From Nocardioides sp. cx-173 (GTDB taxonomy: Bacteria; Actinomycetota; Actinomycetes; Propionibacteriales; Nocardioidaceae): 64,000 bases of DNA. How positions within the stretch are numbered: position 1 is the stretch's first letter; each line of letters opens with the position of its first letter. The notes under the pieces were generated by a model. It made no database searches. It was not told where the DNA came from and saw nothing but the letters and a program-made list of their open reading frames with translations. A program made the position numbers and the translations under genes. Below are positions 1 to 8,395 of the stretch, in pieces. The DNA is taken from contig NZ_CP088262.1 in the NCBI RefSeq assembly GCF_021117365.1, positions 62,001 to 126,000 of the forward strand, in the 5' to 3' direction.

Positions 1-1172
1 ACGCCGGCCAGGCCGGTCGCCACCAGCTTGCCGAAGCCGTCGCGCGAGATCAGGGCGCTGCGCAACGCGCGCTCGACGATCAGGCCGTACATGAGCAGGA
101 CCGCGATGATCCCGGTCAGGCCCAGCTCCTCGCCGATCGCGCCCATGATGAAGTCGGACTCCGCGTAGCTGATGCGGGTCGGGTCGCCCTCGCCGAAGCC
201 GCGCCCGATCAGGCCGCCCCACGCCATGCCGAACATGGTCTCGACGATCTGCCGGCCGCGGTCGTCGGTGCCCTCGCCGTAGTGGGAGAACGGGCTGATC
301 CACAGGTCGACCCGACTCTGGACGTGGGCGAAGATCCGCGACGCGGCGAACGCGCCCACCAGGAACAGGCTGCCGCCGACCAGCAGCCACCCCGGCCGCT
401 CGGTGGCGACGTAGAGCATGATCAGGAACAGCCCGAAGAAGAGCAGGCTGGAGCCGAGGTCCCTCTGGAAGACCAGGATGCCGAGGCTGACCAGCCACAT
501 CACGAGGATCGGCCCGAGGTCGCGACCGCGCGGCAGGTCGACGAAGAGCACCCGCCGCCCCGCGAGCGCGAGCGCGTCGCGGTGCAGGACGAGGTAGCCG
601 GCGAAGGCGACGACCAGCAGCACCTTGGCGACCTCGCCGGGCTGGAAGCTGAACGGGCCGACGCCGATCCAGATCTTGGCGCCGTTGATGGTCTTGCCCA
701 CGCCCGGGACCAAGGGCAGGAGCAGCAGCAGGATCGCCAGCATCCCGAAGGTGTAGGTGAACCGGGTCAGGACGCGGTGGTCGCGCAGCAGCACCAGGGT
801 CGCCACGAAGAGCAGGACGCCGAGCGTCATCCAGGTCAGCTGCTGGCGCGCGAACGTCGTGCCGTCGGCGAGGTCGAGGCGGTGGATCACCGCCAGGCCG
901 AGGCCGTTGAGCGCCGCCACCACGGGCAGCAGCACCGGGTCGGCGTACGGCGCGACCAGGCGGACCGCGACGTGGGCGCCGATCAGCAGGGCGGCCAGCC
1001 AGCCGCCGTAGCCGAGGATGTCGACCGGCACCTTGCCCTCGACGCCGATCCCGACCGCGGCGTAGGCGCCGATGCCGACGCCGAGCGCGAGGACGAGCAG
1101 GAAGAGCTCTGCTCCCCGGCGGCGGCGGTGGACGAACCCCATCAGGGCGGACTGCTGCGACGACTGGGACAT
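1..1172 (-). CDS. rodA: RodA/FtsW-family SEDS peptidoglycan polymerase (3' end outside window)
   Basis: Polytopic membrane protein of the SEDS family, which polymerises lipid II into glycan strands together with a class B penicillin-binding protein. The translation from the ATG at 1172 starts MSQSSQQSALMGF and runs through many hydrophobic helices; it holds the family segments FSFQPGEVAKVLLV, FQRDLGSSLLFF and GRGFGEGDPTRISYAESDF followed by FIMGAIGEELG. It lies 4 bp downstream of the phosphatase gene and is the fourth gene of the fhaA-fhaB-pstP-rodA order. In mycobacteria and streptomycetes this order continues with a class B PBP and the kinases PknA/PknB, so those genes are expected beyond the left edge (inference). 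The gene is cut by the window at its C-terminus. Confidence 0.93.
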   Translation of the reverse strand, partial: MSQSSQQSALMGFVHRRRRGAELFLLVLALGVGIGAYAAVGIGVEGKVPVDILGYGGWLAALLIGAHVAVRLVAPYADPVLLPVVAALNGLGLAVIHRLDLADGTTFARQQLTWMTLGVLLFVATLVLLRDHRVLTRFTYTFGMLAILLLLLPLVPGVGKTINGAKIWIGVGPFSFQPGEVAKVLLVVAFAGYLVLHRDALALAGRRVLFVDLPRGRDLGPILVMWLVSLGILVFQRDLGSSLLFFGLFLIMLYVATERPGWLLVGGSLFLVGAFAASRIFAHVQSRVDLWISPFSHYGEGTDDRGRQIVETMFGMAWGGLIGRGFGEGDPTRISYAESDFIMGAIGEELGLTGIIAVLLMYGLIVERALRSALISRDGFGKLVATGLAG

Positions 1173-1176
1173 CGGC

Positions 1177-2484
1177 TCAGCCCGCCCCGTCGGTGCTGTC
1201 GGTGCTGTCGGCCGGCGTCATCTCGGAGGAGAGGTTCTGCACGGTCGCCCGCGCCGCCTCGAGGTCGCCGACCTCGATGCCCTCGCGGACCCGCCGGGCG
1301 TCGTACTCGCTCAACCGGTCGAGCTCGACGTCGCTGGTCTGGTAGAGGTCGTAGAGGTCCAGACCGGGCAGGTCGGTGTCGACGCCGCGGTAGATGACCA
1401 CGCTGCCGTCGTGCTCGCCGACGAAGTACTGGTCCTGGCTCCAGGAGTACGCCGCGGCGACCGCGACCCACACGATGCCGACCACGACGACGAGCGCCAG
1501 CAGGCGCTTGAGCCACTGGAAGCGCGAGGGCGGGATCGGGGCGTAGCGAGCCGCCTCCGGGTCGACCGGGCGCGAGCCGCCGGGGATCTCCTCGTCGATC
1601 GGGTCCAGCTCGCCGGTGTCGCCGGCGCGGTGGCCGCGGAAGAGGCTGCCGCCTGCCTTGCCCCGCGGGGCTCGGCGGCGCAGCTCGGCCGCCGCGCCCA
1701 CGAGCAGCGGCTCCAGGGCCTCGTAGGACGGGTCGGCCGTGGCCGCCTCGTCGGTGACCACGTCGGCGACCAGGCAGGTCACGTTGTCGGAGCTGCCGGC
1801 CTCGAGGCTGGCGCGGACCAGCTCGACGGCGGCGAAGTCGGGGGTGCCCATGGAGAGGATGTCGGCGAGGCGGCCGTCGTCCAGCACGCCGGACGCGCCG
1901 TCGCTGCACAGCAGCAGGCGGTCGCCCTCGACGAGCTCGATCATGAACAGGTCGGGGTCGGCCTCCTGCATCCCGTCGAGCGCCTTGAGGATCAGGTTGC
2001 GGTGCGGATGGACCCGCGACTCGGCCTCGGTGATGCGCCCCTCGTCGATGAGCGACTGCACGAACGTGTGGTCCTTGGTGAGCTGGGAGAGCTCCCGGTC
2101 ACGGAACAGGTAGGCCCGGCTGTCGCCGACGTGGCCCATGCCGACCCGGGCGCCGTCGAAGAGCGCGACCGTCGCGGTGGTGCTGGTGCCGTCGATGGCG
2201 GGGTCGGCGTCGACGAGCTGGCCGATGCGCAGGTGCGCCTCGTGTAGGGACGCAGCGACCCGGTCCAGCAGCGTCGAGCCGGTGTCGTCGGCGGGCGGCT
2301 GGTCCAGCTCGCGCAGGGTCGAGATCGCGGTGGCGGACGCGATGTCGCCGCGTGCGGCGCCGCCGACGCCGTCGCAGACCGCGAGCAGCCAGGGGCCGGC
2401 GTACCCGGAGTCCTGGTTGTCCTTGCGGACCCGACCGACGTCGGAGATCGCGGAGTAGTGCAGGCGCAGGGAGGACGAGGTCAC
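1177..2484 (-). CDS. pstP: PP2C-family Ser/Thr protein phosphatase, PstP-like
   Basis: Membrane-anchored Mn/Mg-dependent phosphatase that reverses PknA/PknB phosphorylation of cell-wall and division proteins. The cytoplasmic PP2C domain (about residues 1-235) shows the metal-binding motifs RKDNQDSG, VCDGVGG, GDSRAY, CSDGASG and DNVTC. A charged linker leads to one transmembrane helix (about residues 305-330, rich in L/V/I/A) and a small extracellular tail ending in Ser-Thr-Asp repeats. I place the start at the GTG at 2484, which overlaps the fhaB stop (GTGA) and gives an N-terminus TSSSLRLHYSAISDVGR matching PstP proteins. A longer reading upstream to 2610 is only frame extension through fhaB. 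Confidence 0.92.
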   Translation of the reverse strand: MTSSSLRLHYSAISDVGRVRKDNQDSGYAGPWLLAVCDGVGGAARGDIASATAISTLRELDQPPADDTGSTLLDRVAASLHEAHLRIGQLVDADPAIDGTSTTATVALFDGARVGMGHVGDSRAYLFRDRELSQLTKDHTFVQSLIDEGRITEAESRVHPHRNLILKALDGMQEADPDLFMIELVEGDRLLLCSDGASGVLDDGRLADILSMGTPDFAAVELVRASLEAGSSDNVTCLVADVVTDEAATADPSYEALEPLLVGAAAELRRRAPRGKAGGSLFRGHRAGDTGELDPIDEEIPGGSRPVDPEAARYAPIPPSRFQWLKRLLALVVVVGIVWVAVAAAYSWSQDQYFVGEHDGSVVIYRGVDTDLPGLDLYDLYQTSDVELDRLSEYDARRVREGIEVGDLEAARATVQNLSSEMTPADSTDSTDGAG

Positions 2485-2954
2485 TTGCGCAGCTCCAGGA
2501 TCGTCTTGCCGATCCGGACCTGGGTGCCGAGCGTGATCGTGGTGGGCTGGGTGATGCGCACGGACCCGATGTAGGTGCCGTTGGTGGAGCCGAGGTCCTC
2601 GACGAACCACTGGTCCCCCGACGCGGCGATCCGGGCGTGTCGCGTGGACACGTAGTCGTCCTCGAGGCGGATCGCGGCGTCGGAGCCGCGGCCGATGAGG
2701 ATCGGCGCGTCGGCCAGGGCGGCCGTGGCACCGCTGTTGGTGCCCGAGGTGACGACCACCTGCGTCGGTGCGCCGCGCCGCTTCTTGGGCGGCTTGGTCT
2801 GCTTGGGCTGGCTGCCGCGCCCGGTCGTGCGCGCCCCCTCAGGGACCCGCGCGCCGAACATGTCGGAGCGGATCACCGAGATCGCCGACAGCACGAAGAT
2901 CCACAGGATCGCCAGGTAGGCGATGCGGACGAGGAACAGCGTCAGCTCAGACAT
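2481..2954 (-). CDS. fhaB: FHA-domain membrane protein, FhaB (FipA-like)
   Basis: 157-residue phosphothreonine-binding adaptor. An N-terminal transmembrane helix (about residues 5-27) is followed by a basic, Pro/Lys-rich linker and a C-terminal FHA domain (about residues 84-157) with the family motifs ILIGRGSDAAI, STRHARI and DLGSTNGTYI. FHA domains of this family bind phosphorylated partners of the PknA/PknB network and link signalling to septal peptidoglycan synthesis. It overlaps fhaA by 8 bp upstream and pstP by 4 bp downstream, so it is translationally coupled on both sides. Confidence 0.92.
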   Translation of the reverse strand: MSELTLFLVRIAYLAILWIFVLSAISVIRSDMFGARVPEGARTTGRGSQPKQTKPPKKRRGAPTQVVVTSGTNSGATAALADAPILIGRGSDAAIRLEDDYVSTRHARIAASGDQWFVEDLGSTNGTYIGSVRITQPTTITLGTQVRIGKTILELRK

Positions 2955-3660
2955 CGACGTCCTCCCGGAGCACGCGCACGGTCATGGTCGTGTGCCCCAC
3001 CTTCACCCGGGAGCCGTCGCGCAGGGTCGCGTGCGGCACCTTGCGGTCGTCGACCAGCATGCCGTTGGTCGACCCGAGGTCGTGGACCTCGATCTCCAGG
3101 CCGTCGCCGATCCCGGAGACGGTGAACTCGACGTGGCGGCGACTCACGCCCGGGTCGTTGATCCGGACGTCGGCCTCCGTGCCGCGCCCGATGACCAGGC
3201 CGGGAGGCTGGAGCGGGTGCTGGGTGCCGTTGACGTCGAGCACCGCCCGCGCCCGGCGTACCTGGGTGTAGGAGGCGTTGCCCGTGACCGAGGCCTGGGC
3301 CGAGCTGCGGATCCGGAACCGGCCGGTCGTGAGGTCCTCGGCGGCCTCGAAGTCCAGGTGCACCGGCCCGGTGAAGACGTAGCCCTGCGCGTCGGCGTGC
3401 TCCTTGAGCTGGCCGATGAGCTCCTTGGCCATCGCGTCCTCGTACGTCGAGAGCCGGTCCAGGTCGCTCTGGGACAGCTCCACGTGGAAGTCGTTGGGCA
3501 CCAGCCGCCGGTCGCGGGACAGGATCTGGGCGTTGTTGTCGCACTCGCGCTGGAGCGCGGCCGCGATCTCCACCGGCTGCACCGCGGACCGGAAGGCCCG
3601 GGCGAACGCGCCGGAGATCATCTGCTCGAGTCGTCGCTCGAACCGTTGCAGGCCCCCCAC
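2947..3660 (-). CDS. fhaA: FHA-domain protein with DUF3662, FhaA
   Basis: About 237 residues. The N-terminal DUF3662 module (GLQRFERRLEQMISGAFARA onward, about residues 1-115) is followed by an FHA domain near the C-terminus (about 150-237) with VIGRGTEADVRI, VSRRHVEF and DLGSTNGMLV. FhaA binds phosphorylated peptidoglycan-synthesis regulators such as the MurJ/CwlM axis in mycobacteria. The start is the GTG at 3660: a strong Shine-Dalgarno AAGGAGG lies about 7 nt upstream, and the residues before it (to 3783) are not conserved-looking. It is shorter than the mycobacterial protein because the long disordered middle is missing. First gene of the operon; the promoter must lie in 3661-3816, shared with the divergent tRNA. 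Confidence 0.92.
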   Translation of the reverse strand: MGGLQRFERRLEQMISGAFARAFRSAVQPVEIAAALQRECDNNAQILSRDRRLVPNDFHVELSQSDLDRLSTYEDAMAKELIGQLKEHADAQGYVFTGPVHLDFEAAEDLTTGRFRIRSSAQASVTGNASYTQVRRARAVLDVNGTQHPLQPPGLVIGRGTEADVRINDPGVSRRHVEFTVSGIGDGLEIEVHDLGSTNGMLVDDRKVPHATLRDGSRVKVGHTTMTVRVLREDVDV

Positions 3661-3816
3661 GTCCCCCTCCTTCCGCCGACACGCCAGACATGGCGAACGT
3701 CCCGTCCTCGAGACGGGGTCCGATCGATCGTATCGGTGCGACACCCCTCCCCGGTGCACCCTCCGGCCCGGTTTGGGGTCCAAAGCACCCCTGGGATAGC
3801 CTTGCCCGGCCTACTT

Positions 3817-3899
3817 GCGCGAGTGGCGGAACGGCAGACGCGCTGGCTTCAGGTGCCAGTGTCCGAAAGGGCGTGGGGGTTCAAATCCCCCCTCGCGCA
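3817..3899 (+). tRNA. tRNA-Leu (anticodon CAG)
   Basis: Cloverleaf seen directly: acceptor GCGCGAG (3817-3823) pairs with CTCGCGC (3892-3898), discriminator A at 3899. The anticodon stem CTGGC/GCCAG encloses TTCAGGT, giving anticodon CAG. A long class II variable arm follows, then the T arm with GGTTCAAATCC. CCA is not encoded. A -10-like TAGCCT lies at 3797-3802. It is followed by a strong terminator. A tRNA-Leu next to fhaA is also the arrangement in Mycobacterium tuberculosis (leuT), supporting conserved synteny. Confidence 0.95.
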
Positions 3900-3906
3900 C
3901 ATGAAG

Positions 3907-3934
3907 AAGCCCCGGATCCTCGGATCCGGGGCTT
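3907..3934 (+). terminator. Rho-independent terminator after tRNA-Leu
   Basis: Perfect 12-bp stem: AAGCCCCGGATC (3907-3918) and GATCCGGGGCTT (3923-3934) around the tetraloop CTCG, starting 8 bp after the tRNA. No long T-run follows, as is common in high-GC actinobacteria. It probably ends the tRNA transcript. The converging MFS operon ends at 4000, so it could serve both strands. Confidence 0.85.
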
Positions 3935-3999
3935 CGTCGTCTCCGGGGCCGCCTCGGGTAGGCCGTCACCTCGACTGAGACGCGAGTGGTCTGCGCTGG

Positions 4000-5193
4000 T
4001 CAGGCGCGGTCGGTGCCCTTGGCGCGGTTCAGGTAGGTCAGGAGCACCCCGCCCGAGTAGACGGCGACCGCGCCGGCGATCAGCGGGGCGGTCGCGGAGA
4101 CCCCGTCGACGAAGAGCCCGCCTGCGGCGGCCCCGATGGCGATGGCGAGGTTGCAGACCGTGACCACGACCCCGCTGACCTGCTCGATGCGGGTCGGCTG
4201 GGTCCGGGCTCCCCAGCTGAGCACGGTGGTCGGCATGCCGCCGAAGCCGAAGCCCCACAGGGCGGCCGCGACGAAGAGGACTGCCGCTGCTCCGCCCGAC
4301 AGGCTGGTGGCGAGCATGCCGGTCGCCAGCACGACGGGGAACAGGAAGAGGCCGGTGCGCGGGGAGCGGTCGGCGAGCGGTCCGGCCAGCAGGGAGCCCA
4401 GGAAGTTGGCGACCCCGAAGGCGAGCAGGAGAGCCGCGAACGACCCGCCATCCAGGTCCGCGACGGCGTCCGTGGCGGGACGGATGTAGGTGAAGCCGCT
4501 GAAGTGTCCGCCGAAGACCAGCAGGATCCCGAGCAGGCCGGCCAGGACGATGGCCGAGCGGAGCACGTCGATGAGGGCTCGGACGCTGCTGGTCGTGCCG
4601 GGCGCGACGTGGGGAAGGGTCGCGGCCTGGGCGACCAGTGCGAGCGCGGCGGCGGCGGCGCCGATGACGAAGACCGCTCGCCAGCCCCAGACGTCCCCGA
4701 GGTAGGCGCCGAGGGGTACGGCGGCGACGGTCGCGAGGGCGACGCCGGAGCTGATGACGGTGAGTGCCCGCCCGAGGTGATTCTCGTGGACGAGTCGGGC
4801 GGCCACGGCGGTCGCCATGGCCCAGAAGCCACCGATCGCGACGCCGAGGAGGAGCCGAGCGAGGAGCAGCACGGTGAGGTTGGGTGCCACGGCGACGACC
4901 ACGTTGGACACGACGGCGAGCAATGTCAGTCCGATCATGACGCGCCGACGGTCGGCGCGGGGGAGGAGCACCGAGATGAGCAGCGCCGAGGCGGCACCAG
5001 CGAACGCGGTGACGCTCACGGCCTGACCGGCCGCGCCGGCCGAGACGTCGAGGTCTTCCGCCATCCGCGGCAGCAGGCTCGCCGGCAGGAACTCGGCCAT
5101 GATCAGCGCGAAGATGCCGAGGCCGAGGGCGAGGACCCCCGGCCAGTTCTCCGCCTTGGTCGTCGGTCCGGTGGGGGCTGTCTGGGTGGTCAT
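4000..5193 (-). CDS. MFS transporter, DHA1-type exporter
   Basis: 397 residues, 12 predicted transmembrane helices. It resembles the AraJ/SotB/NepI-like DHA1 drug or metabolite exporters: the N-terminus has FALIMAEFLPASLLPRMAEDL, a typical helix-1 signature of that group, and the loop after helix 2 reads PRADRRRVM. Start ATG at 5193 with GAAGG upstream. It is downstream of the Gfo/Idh/MocA oxidoreductase gene (67 bp gap) on the same strand and probably shares its promoter, which carries a TetR-operator-like box at 6472-6494. The substrate cannot be read from the sequence; a small sugar-like or polyol compound would fit the partner enzyme (inference). Confidence 0.85.
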   Translation of the reverse strand: MTTQTAPTGPTTKAENWPGVLALGLGIFALIMAEFLPASLLPRMAEDLDVSAGAAGQAVSVTAFAGAASALLISVLLPRADRRRVMIGLTLLAVVSNVVVAVAPNLTVLLLARLLLGVAIGGFWAMATAVAARLVHENHLGRALTVISSGVALATVAAVPLGAYLGDVWGWRAVFVIGAAAAALALVAQAATLPHVAPGTTSSVRALIDVLRSAIVLAGLLGILLVFGGHFSGFTYIRPATDAVADLDGGSFAALLLAFGVANFLGSLLAGPLADRSPRTGLFLFPVVLATGMLATSLSGGAAAVLFVAAALWGFGFGGMPTTVLSWGARTQPTRIEQVSGVVVTVCNLAIAIGAAAGGLFVDGVSATAPLIAGAVAVYSGGVLLTYLNRAKGTDRA

Positions 5194-5260
5194 GGTGCTT
5201 CCTTCGCAGGGTGGGGTGGGTGCGCGGCAGTACTGCCGCTGGGAGGGGTGAGCGGGTGGC

Positions 5261-6409
5261 TCAGAGAGCGATGCGCAGCCCGGTCCGGGCGGACTGGGAG
5301 ATGGCGTCCAGGAGTCGGTGGCGGACCACCGCGGCCGAGAAGTCAGGAACCACCGACGTGCCTGCGCCGAGCCGCTGCCGGATGCCGGCGTAGGCGTGCG
5401 CGAGGGAGTGGATCGCGGTCCCCTTCAGCTCGGGGAAGGCGTCGTACCCCTCGGGCAGGGCCATGGACTCGAGGGGTCGCCCTCGCCGTCCGCCGCGGAT
5501 GGTCAACGGGGCGATGTGCGGGTGGTTGCCCGCCGAGGCCTCGAGGGTGCCCTCCGTGCCGTCGATCACGAGGGAGAAGCCGGGCCGAGAGGCCGTGCCT
5601 CCCCGTTGGTGGGCAGAGAGGACCGCACCGCCTGCGAGGGTGCCCGAGATCGCGATCTGGTCGTCGCCGGTCATGGGTGCCAGCCGCCCCGTCGGGGCGA
5701 CGGGGACCTGCCGGTGGTGCGTCGCCGCGGTCGCCACGACGTCGCTCAGCTCGCCGAGCACGCTCAGCACGGGGTCGATCGCGTGGCCCAGCCCGATGCT
5801 GATCATCGTGGCGCCCTGCTCGCGGTCGAGCAGGTACTCGGTGTCCTCGGAGACCGGTGAGCCCCACTCCGAGACCCGCGAGAGCACGGTCGCCGACAGC
5901 ACCCGTCCGACGTACCCGTCGCCGACGAGGTCGGCCAGCAGGCGGAACTGCGGCGACGAGCGTCCGTGGAGGCCCACGAACGTGTCGAGCCCCGCGGCCC
6001 GTCCGGACATCTCCACCGCCTCGGGATGGCTGACCGCGAACGGCCACTCGCAGAAGATCGGCTTGCCTGTGTCGGCGGCGGGCAGCACCAGCTCGCGATG
6101 GCGCGGCGTCTTGACGGTGAGGACCACGAGGTCGATGTCGTCCGCGGCGGCGAGATCCACGACCGTGGGGTACGCCGGGGCGCCGTACCGGTCACCGGCG
6201 GCCCGCGAGGACGCGGGAGAGCCGGCCACCAGGCCGCGCAGCTCGAACCCGCCTGCCGCGCTCATCGCCGGCAGGTGTGCGGTGGCGCCCCAGCCGCCGC
6301 TCGCGCTCAGCCCGACGACACCGACGCCGACCGGCTCGCGTGCCGCTCGACCGGCAAGGCTGGGTCGGGTCCCGGTCCGGACGGCACCCAGGGGGCTCCT
6401 CGGCGTCAT
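5261..6409 (-). CDS. Gfo/Idh/MocA-family NAD(P)-dependent oxidoreductase
   Basis: About 382 residues. An N-terminal Rossmann fold begins VGVGVVGLSASGGWGATAHLPAM, with GLHGRSSPQFR in the catalytic region and a C-terminal alpha/beta domain (FSLVIDGTEGTLEAS). The usual EKP motif is replaced by FCEWPFA, a known variant position; this makes the exact reaction uncertain. The start is the ATG at 6409, preceded by GAGGAG at a normal distance; the in-frame extension to 6748 runs through the tetR gene and is not credible. Probably co-transcribed with the MFS gene downstream and repressed by the TetR protein encoded next door. Confidence 0.85.
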   Translation of the reverse strand: MTPRSPLGAVRTGTRPSLAGRAAREPVGVGVVGLSASGGWGATAHLPAMSAAGGFELRGLVAGSPASSRAAGDRYGAPAYPTVVDLAAADDIDLVVLTVKTPRHRELVLPAADTGKPIFCEWPFAVSHPEAVEMSGRAAGLDTFVGLHGRSSPQFRLLADLVGDGYVGRVLSATVLSRVSEWGSPVSEDTEYLLDREQGATMISIGLGHAIDPVLSVLGELSDVVATAATHHRQVPVAPTGRLAPMTGDDQIAISGTLAGGAVLSAHQRGGTASRPGFSLVIDGTEGTLEASAGNHPHIAPLTIRGGRRGRPLESMALPEGYDAFPELKGTAIHSLAHAYAGIRQRLGAGTSVVPDFSAAVVRHRLLDAISQSARTGLRIAL

Positions 6410-6471
6410 GGCGTGCTCCTCGCGTTCGGGGACGACGCTCGTCGTCGGGAGGAGAACCGGCGCCTCACGGC

Positions 6472-6494
6472 TTTCTATTCCGATCGGTACAAAA
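6472..6494. promoter_or_regulatory. Putative TetR operator, copy 1 (Gfo/Idh-MFS promoter)
   Basis: TTTCTATTCCGATCGGTAC, followed by AAAA, contains the palindrome CCGATCGG. The block TTTCTATTCC-RAYCGGT-MC-AMAA recurs almost unchanged at 7161-7183 in front of the tetR gene itself. It sits 62 bp upstream of the oxidoreductase start. The pattern fits joint autoregulation and control of the adjacent operon by the TetR protein (inference). Confidence 0.7.
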
Positions 6495-6537
6495 TAAGTG
6501 CGAGGTCTTCTGTTGGCCGTCGGCGCACGGGTGATCT

Positions 6538-7146
6538 CTAGCCCAGGCTGGGCGTGCTCAGCGCCTCTTCGACCACGCCACGAAGCTCCTCGGGTGCGAC
6601 GCCGCCGGCCGCTTGGACGGCGAGACCGTTCGAGACGGTCAGGATGTAGCGGGCCAGGCGCGCCGGGTCGGAGCCGTCGGCCAGGTCGCCTTCCTCGCGA
6701 GCCCGGCGGAAGCGGGCCTCGAGTCCGGCGCGCGCGCCGTCGCGCCACTCGGCGAGAAGGTCGTGGACGACCAGCCCTTCGTCGCTGGCCGCCAAGGCTG
6801 CCTGGACTCCCAGGCAGCCGTGCGGCGAGCCGGGCCGGGTGGTGGCCGCGATGGTGCCGAGGAGGAAGGCCTCGGCGACCCGCTTCGCCGTCGGCTCCAG
6901 CGCGGCCCGCAGCGCGTAGGAGCCGGGGCCCGCGGTGTAGCGGTCAAGCGCCTTGCGGAACAGCTCCTCCTTGCTGCCGAAGGCGGCATAGAGGCTGGGC
7001 TTGCCGATCTTCATCGCGCTCGTCAGGTCCGTGAGGCTGGTGGCTTCGTAGCCCTGCCGCCAGAAGACCTCGACGGCGCGGTCGAGGGCCTCGTCGAGGT
7101 CGAACTCTCGAGGTCTGCCGATGGGGGCGGTGGAGGAGCCGGCCAT
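6538..7146 (-). CDS. TetR/AcrR-family transcriptional repressor
   Basis: 202 residues. The N-terminal helix-turn-helix spans about residues 10-60 (GRPREFDLDEAL, FWRQGYEATSLTDLTSAM, GKPSLYAAFGSKEELF). The C-terminal ligand domain contains PHGCLGVQAALAA, as in the NemR/YxaF/LmrA-like branch, where the Cys is often conserved. A -10 box TAGGAT lies 6 nt before the ATG, so the mRNA is probably leaderless. An operator-like box directly upstream (7161-7183) recurs in front of the downstream oxidoreductase gene, indicating autoregulation and control of the oxidoreductase-MFS pair. Confidence 0.9.
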   Translation of the reverse strand: MAGSSTAPIGRPREFDLDEALDRAVEVFWRQGYEATSLTDLTSAMKIGKPSLYAAFGSKEELFRKALDRYTAGPGSYALRAALEPTAKRVAEAFLLGTIAATTRPGSPHGCLGVQAALAASDEGLVVHDLLAEWRDGARAGLEARFRRAREEGDLADGSDPARLARYILTVSNGLAVQAAGGVAPEELRGVVEEALSTPSLG

Positions 7147-7160
7147 GACCCGATCCTAGG

Positions 7161-7183
7161 TTTCTATTCCAACCGGTCCACAA
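7161..7183. promoter_or_regulatory. Putative TetR operator, copy 2 (tetR promoter)
   Basis: TTTCTATTCCAACCGGTCC, followed by ACAA, matches the site at 6472-6494 at almost every position outside the centre. Read on the minus strand it lies just upstream of the TAGGAT -10 box (7158-7153), so a bound repressor would cover the -35/spacer region of tetR. Confidence 0.7.
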
Positions 7184-7208
7184 CGAGGTGAGGCGTCCGT
7201 CCGGCGGC

Positions 7209-8255
7209 TCACGGGTGATGCTCGGTGAGGACCAGCGCGAGGTCGTCGTCGACCTGGGTGCCGGCGTGCTGGAGCAGCTGGTCGACGAGGTGGTCGAGGG
7301 CCTGCTCGAGCGAGCCGCGCGAGAGGAGATTGGCGTGCTCGTCGAGGGAGAAGAAGCGTCCGCGGTCGTCGCGCGCCTCGACCAGGCCGTCGGTGTAGAG
7401 GAGCATCCGTGCGCCCTCCGGCCAGTCGTGGGTGGTGAGGACCGGGTCGGCGCCCAGCCCGAGCGGCAGGGTGTGCTCGCTGGGCTCCAGACTCGACGCG
7501 GCGCGTCCGGCCACCAGCATGGGCGAGGGGTGTCCGCAGTTGGCGAGCGTGACCCGGTCGGTGGTGAACTCCGCGACGATCGCGGTTACGAAGTCCTCGT
7601 CGGAGACCATCCCTCCGACGGTGGCGTCCAGCGCGCGGGCCACCGCGCCGATGTCGGTCTCGGTCACCGCGGCGTGCCGGAACGCGCTCAGCACCGAGGC
7701 GGCGACCTGCACCGCCTCGAGGCCCTTGCCCTTCACGTCGCCGACGATCATCCGCACGCCGTACGGCGTGAAGCTCGCCTCGTAGAGGTCCCCGCCGATC
7801 TGCGCGGCGGCGGTGGCCGAGACGTAGCGAGCCGCGAGGCCGACCTCGCCCAGGCGCGCGGGCAGCGAGCTCAGGAGCGCCTGCTGGGCGGTGGCTGCGA
7901 TGACCGTCATCCGGCGCAGCCGCTCCTCGCGCCGGTCGCGCACGACGGCCGAGACGACGGCCAGGATCGCGAGCGCCACCCCGAGCCAGGCGCGCAGCAG
8001 CCACTCGGTGCCCTCGGTGCCCTCGTCGAGGTAGCCGACCACGAACGCCATCACCACGCTCGCGGCCGCGACCGCGGCGGTGCGCCGGGCGGTGGTGAGC
8101 ATCGAGGCGATGATCGCGCTGGCCGAGTACGTCGCGGTGAGCAGCAGGTCGCGGCGCAGGTCCACGAGGACGAGCAGGGCGAGCACCCCGAAGCCGGCCT
8201 GGAGCCCTCGATCGCGCAGGAGCAGCCCCAGGCGTCCGAGAGCGCTGGGCGGCAT
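7209..8255 (-). CDS. Membrane-anchored SpoIIE-type PP2C serine phosphatase
   Basis: About 348 residues. The N-terminal third is hydrophobic with about four to five membrane helices (GFGVLALLVLVDL, AFVVGYLDEG, WLGVALAILAVVSAVV), followed by a SpoIIE/RsbU phosphatase domain with SATAAAQIGGDLYEASF, GDVKGKGLEA, LANCGHPSPML and LLYTDGLVEARD. Enzymes of this class dephosphorylate anti-sigma-factor antagonists in stress or developmental partner-switching pathways. The start chosen is the ATG at 8255 (MPPSALGRLG); an upstream reading to 8414 is low-complexity and overlaps the divergent gene. No sensor domain is visible other than the membrane part. Confidence 0.85.
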   Translation of the reverse strand: MPPSALGRLGLLLRDRGLQAGFGVLALLVLVDLRRDLLLTATYSASAIIASMLTTARRTAAVAAASVVMAFVVGYLDEGTEGTEWLLRAWLGVALAILAVVSAVVRDRREERLRRMTVIAATAQQALLSSLPARLGEVGLAARYVSATAAAQIGGDLYEASFTPYGVRMIVGDVKGKGLEAVQVAASVLSAFRHAAVTETDIGAVARALDATVGGMVSDEDFVTAIVAEFTTDRVTLANCGHPSPMLVAGRAASSLEPSEHTLPLGLGADPVLTTHDWPEGARMLLYTDGLVEARDDRGRFFSLDEHANLLSRGSLEQALDHLVDQLLQHAGTQVDDDLALVLTEHHP

Positions 8256-8395
8256 GCGGGCAGCATTGCAGGTCGCCGGCGTCGCCGAGGTGGGGATGCA
8301 CCGGGCGGTGCCCGCAGTGTTCGGCCCGCCACACGATCCGACCCTGGTGGGCGCCGCCACCCGGGACCACCCGCCCGGCGGCGATACTGGCCGGC

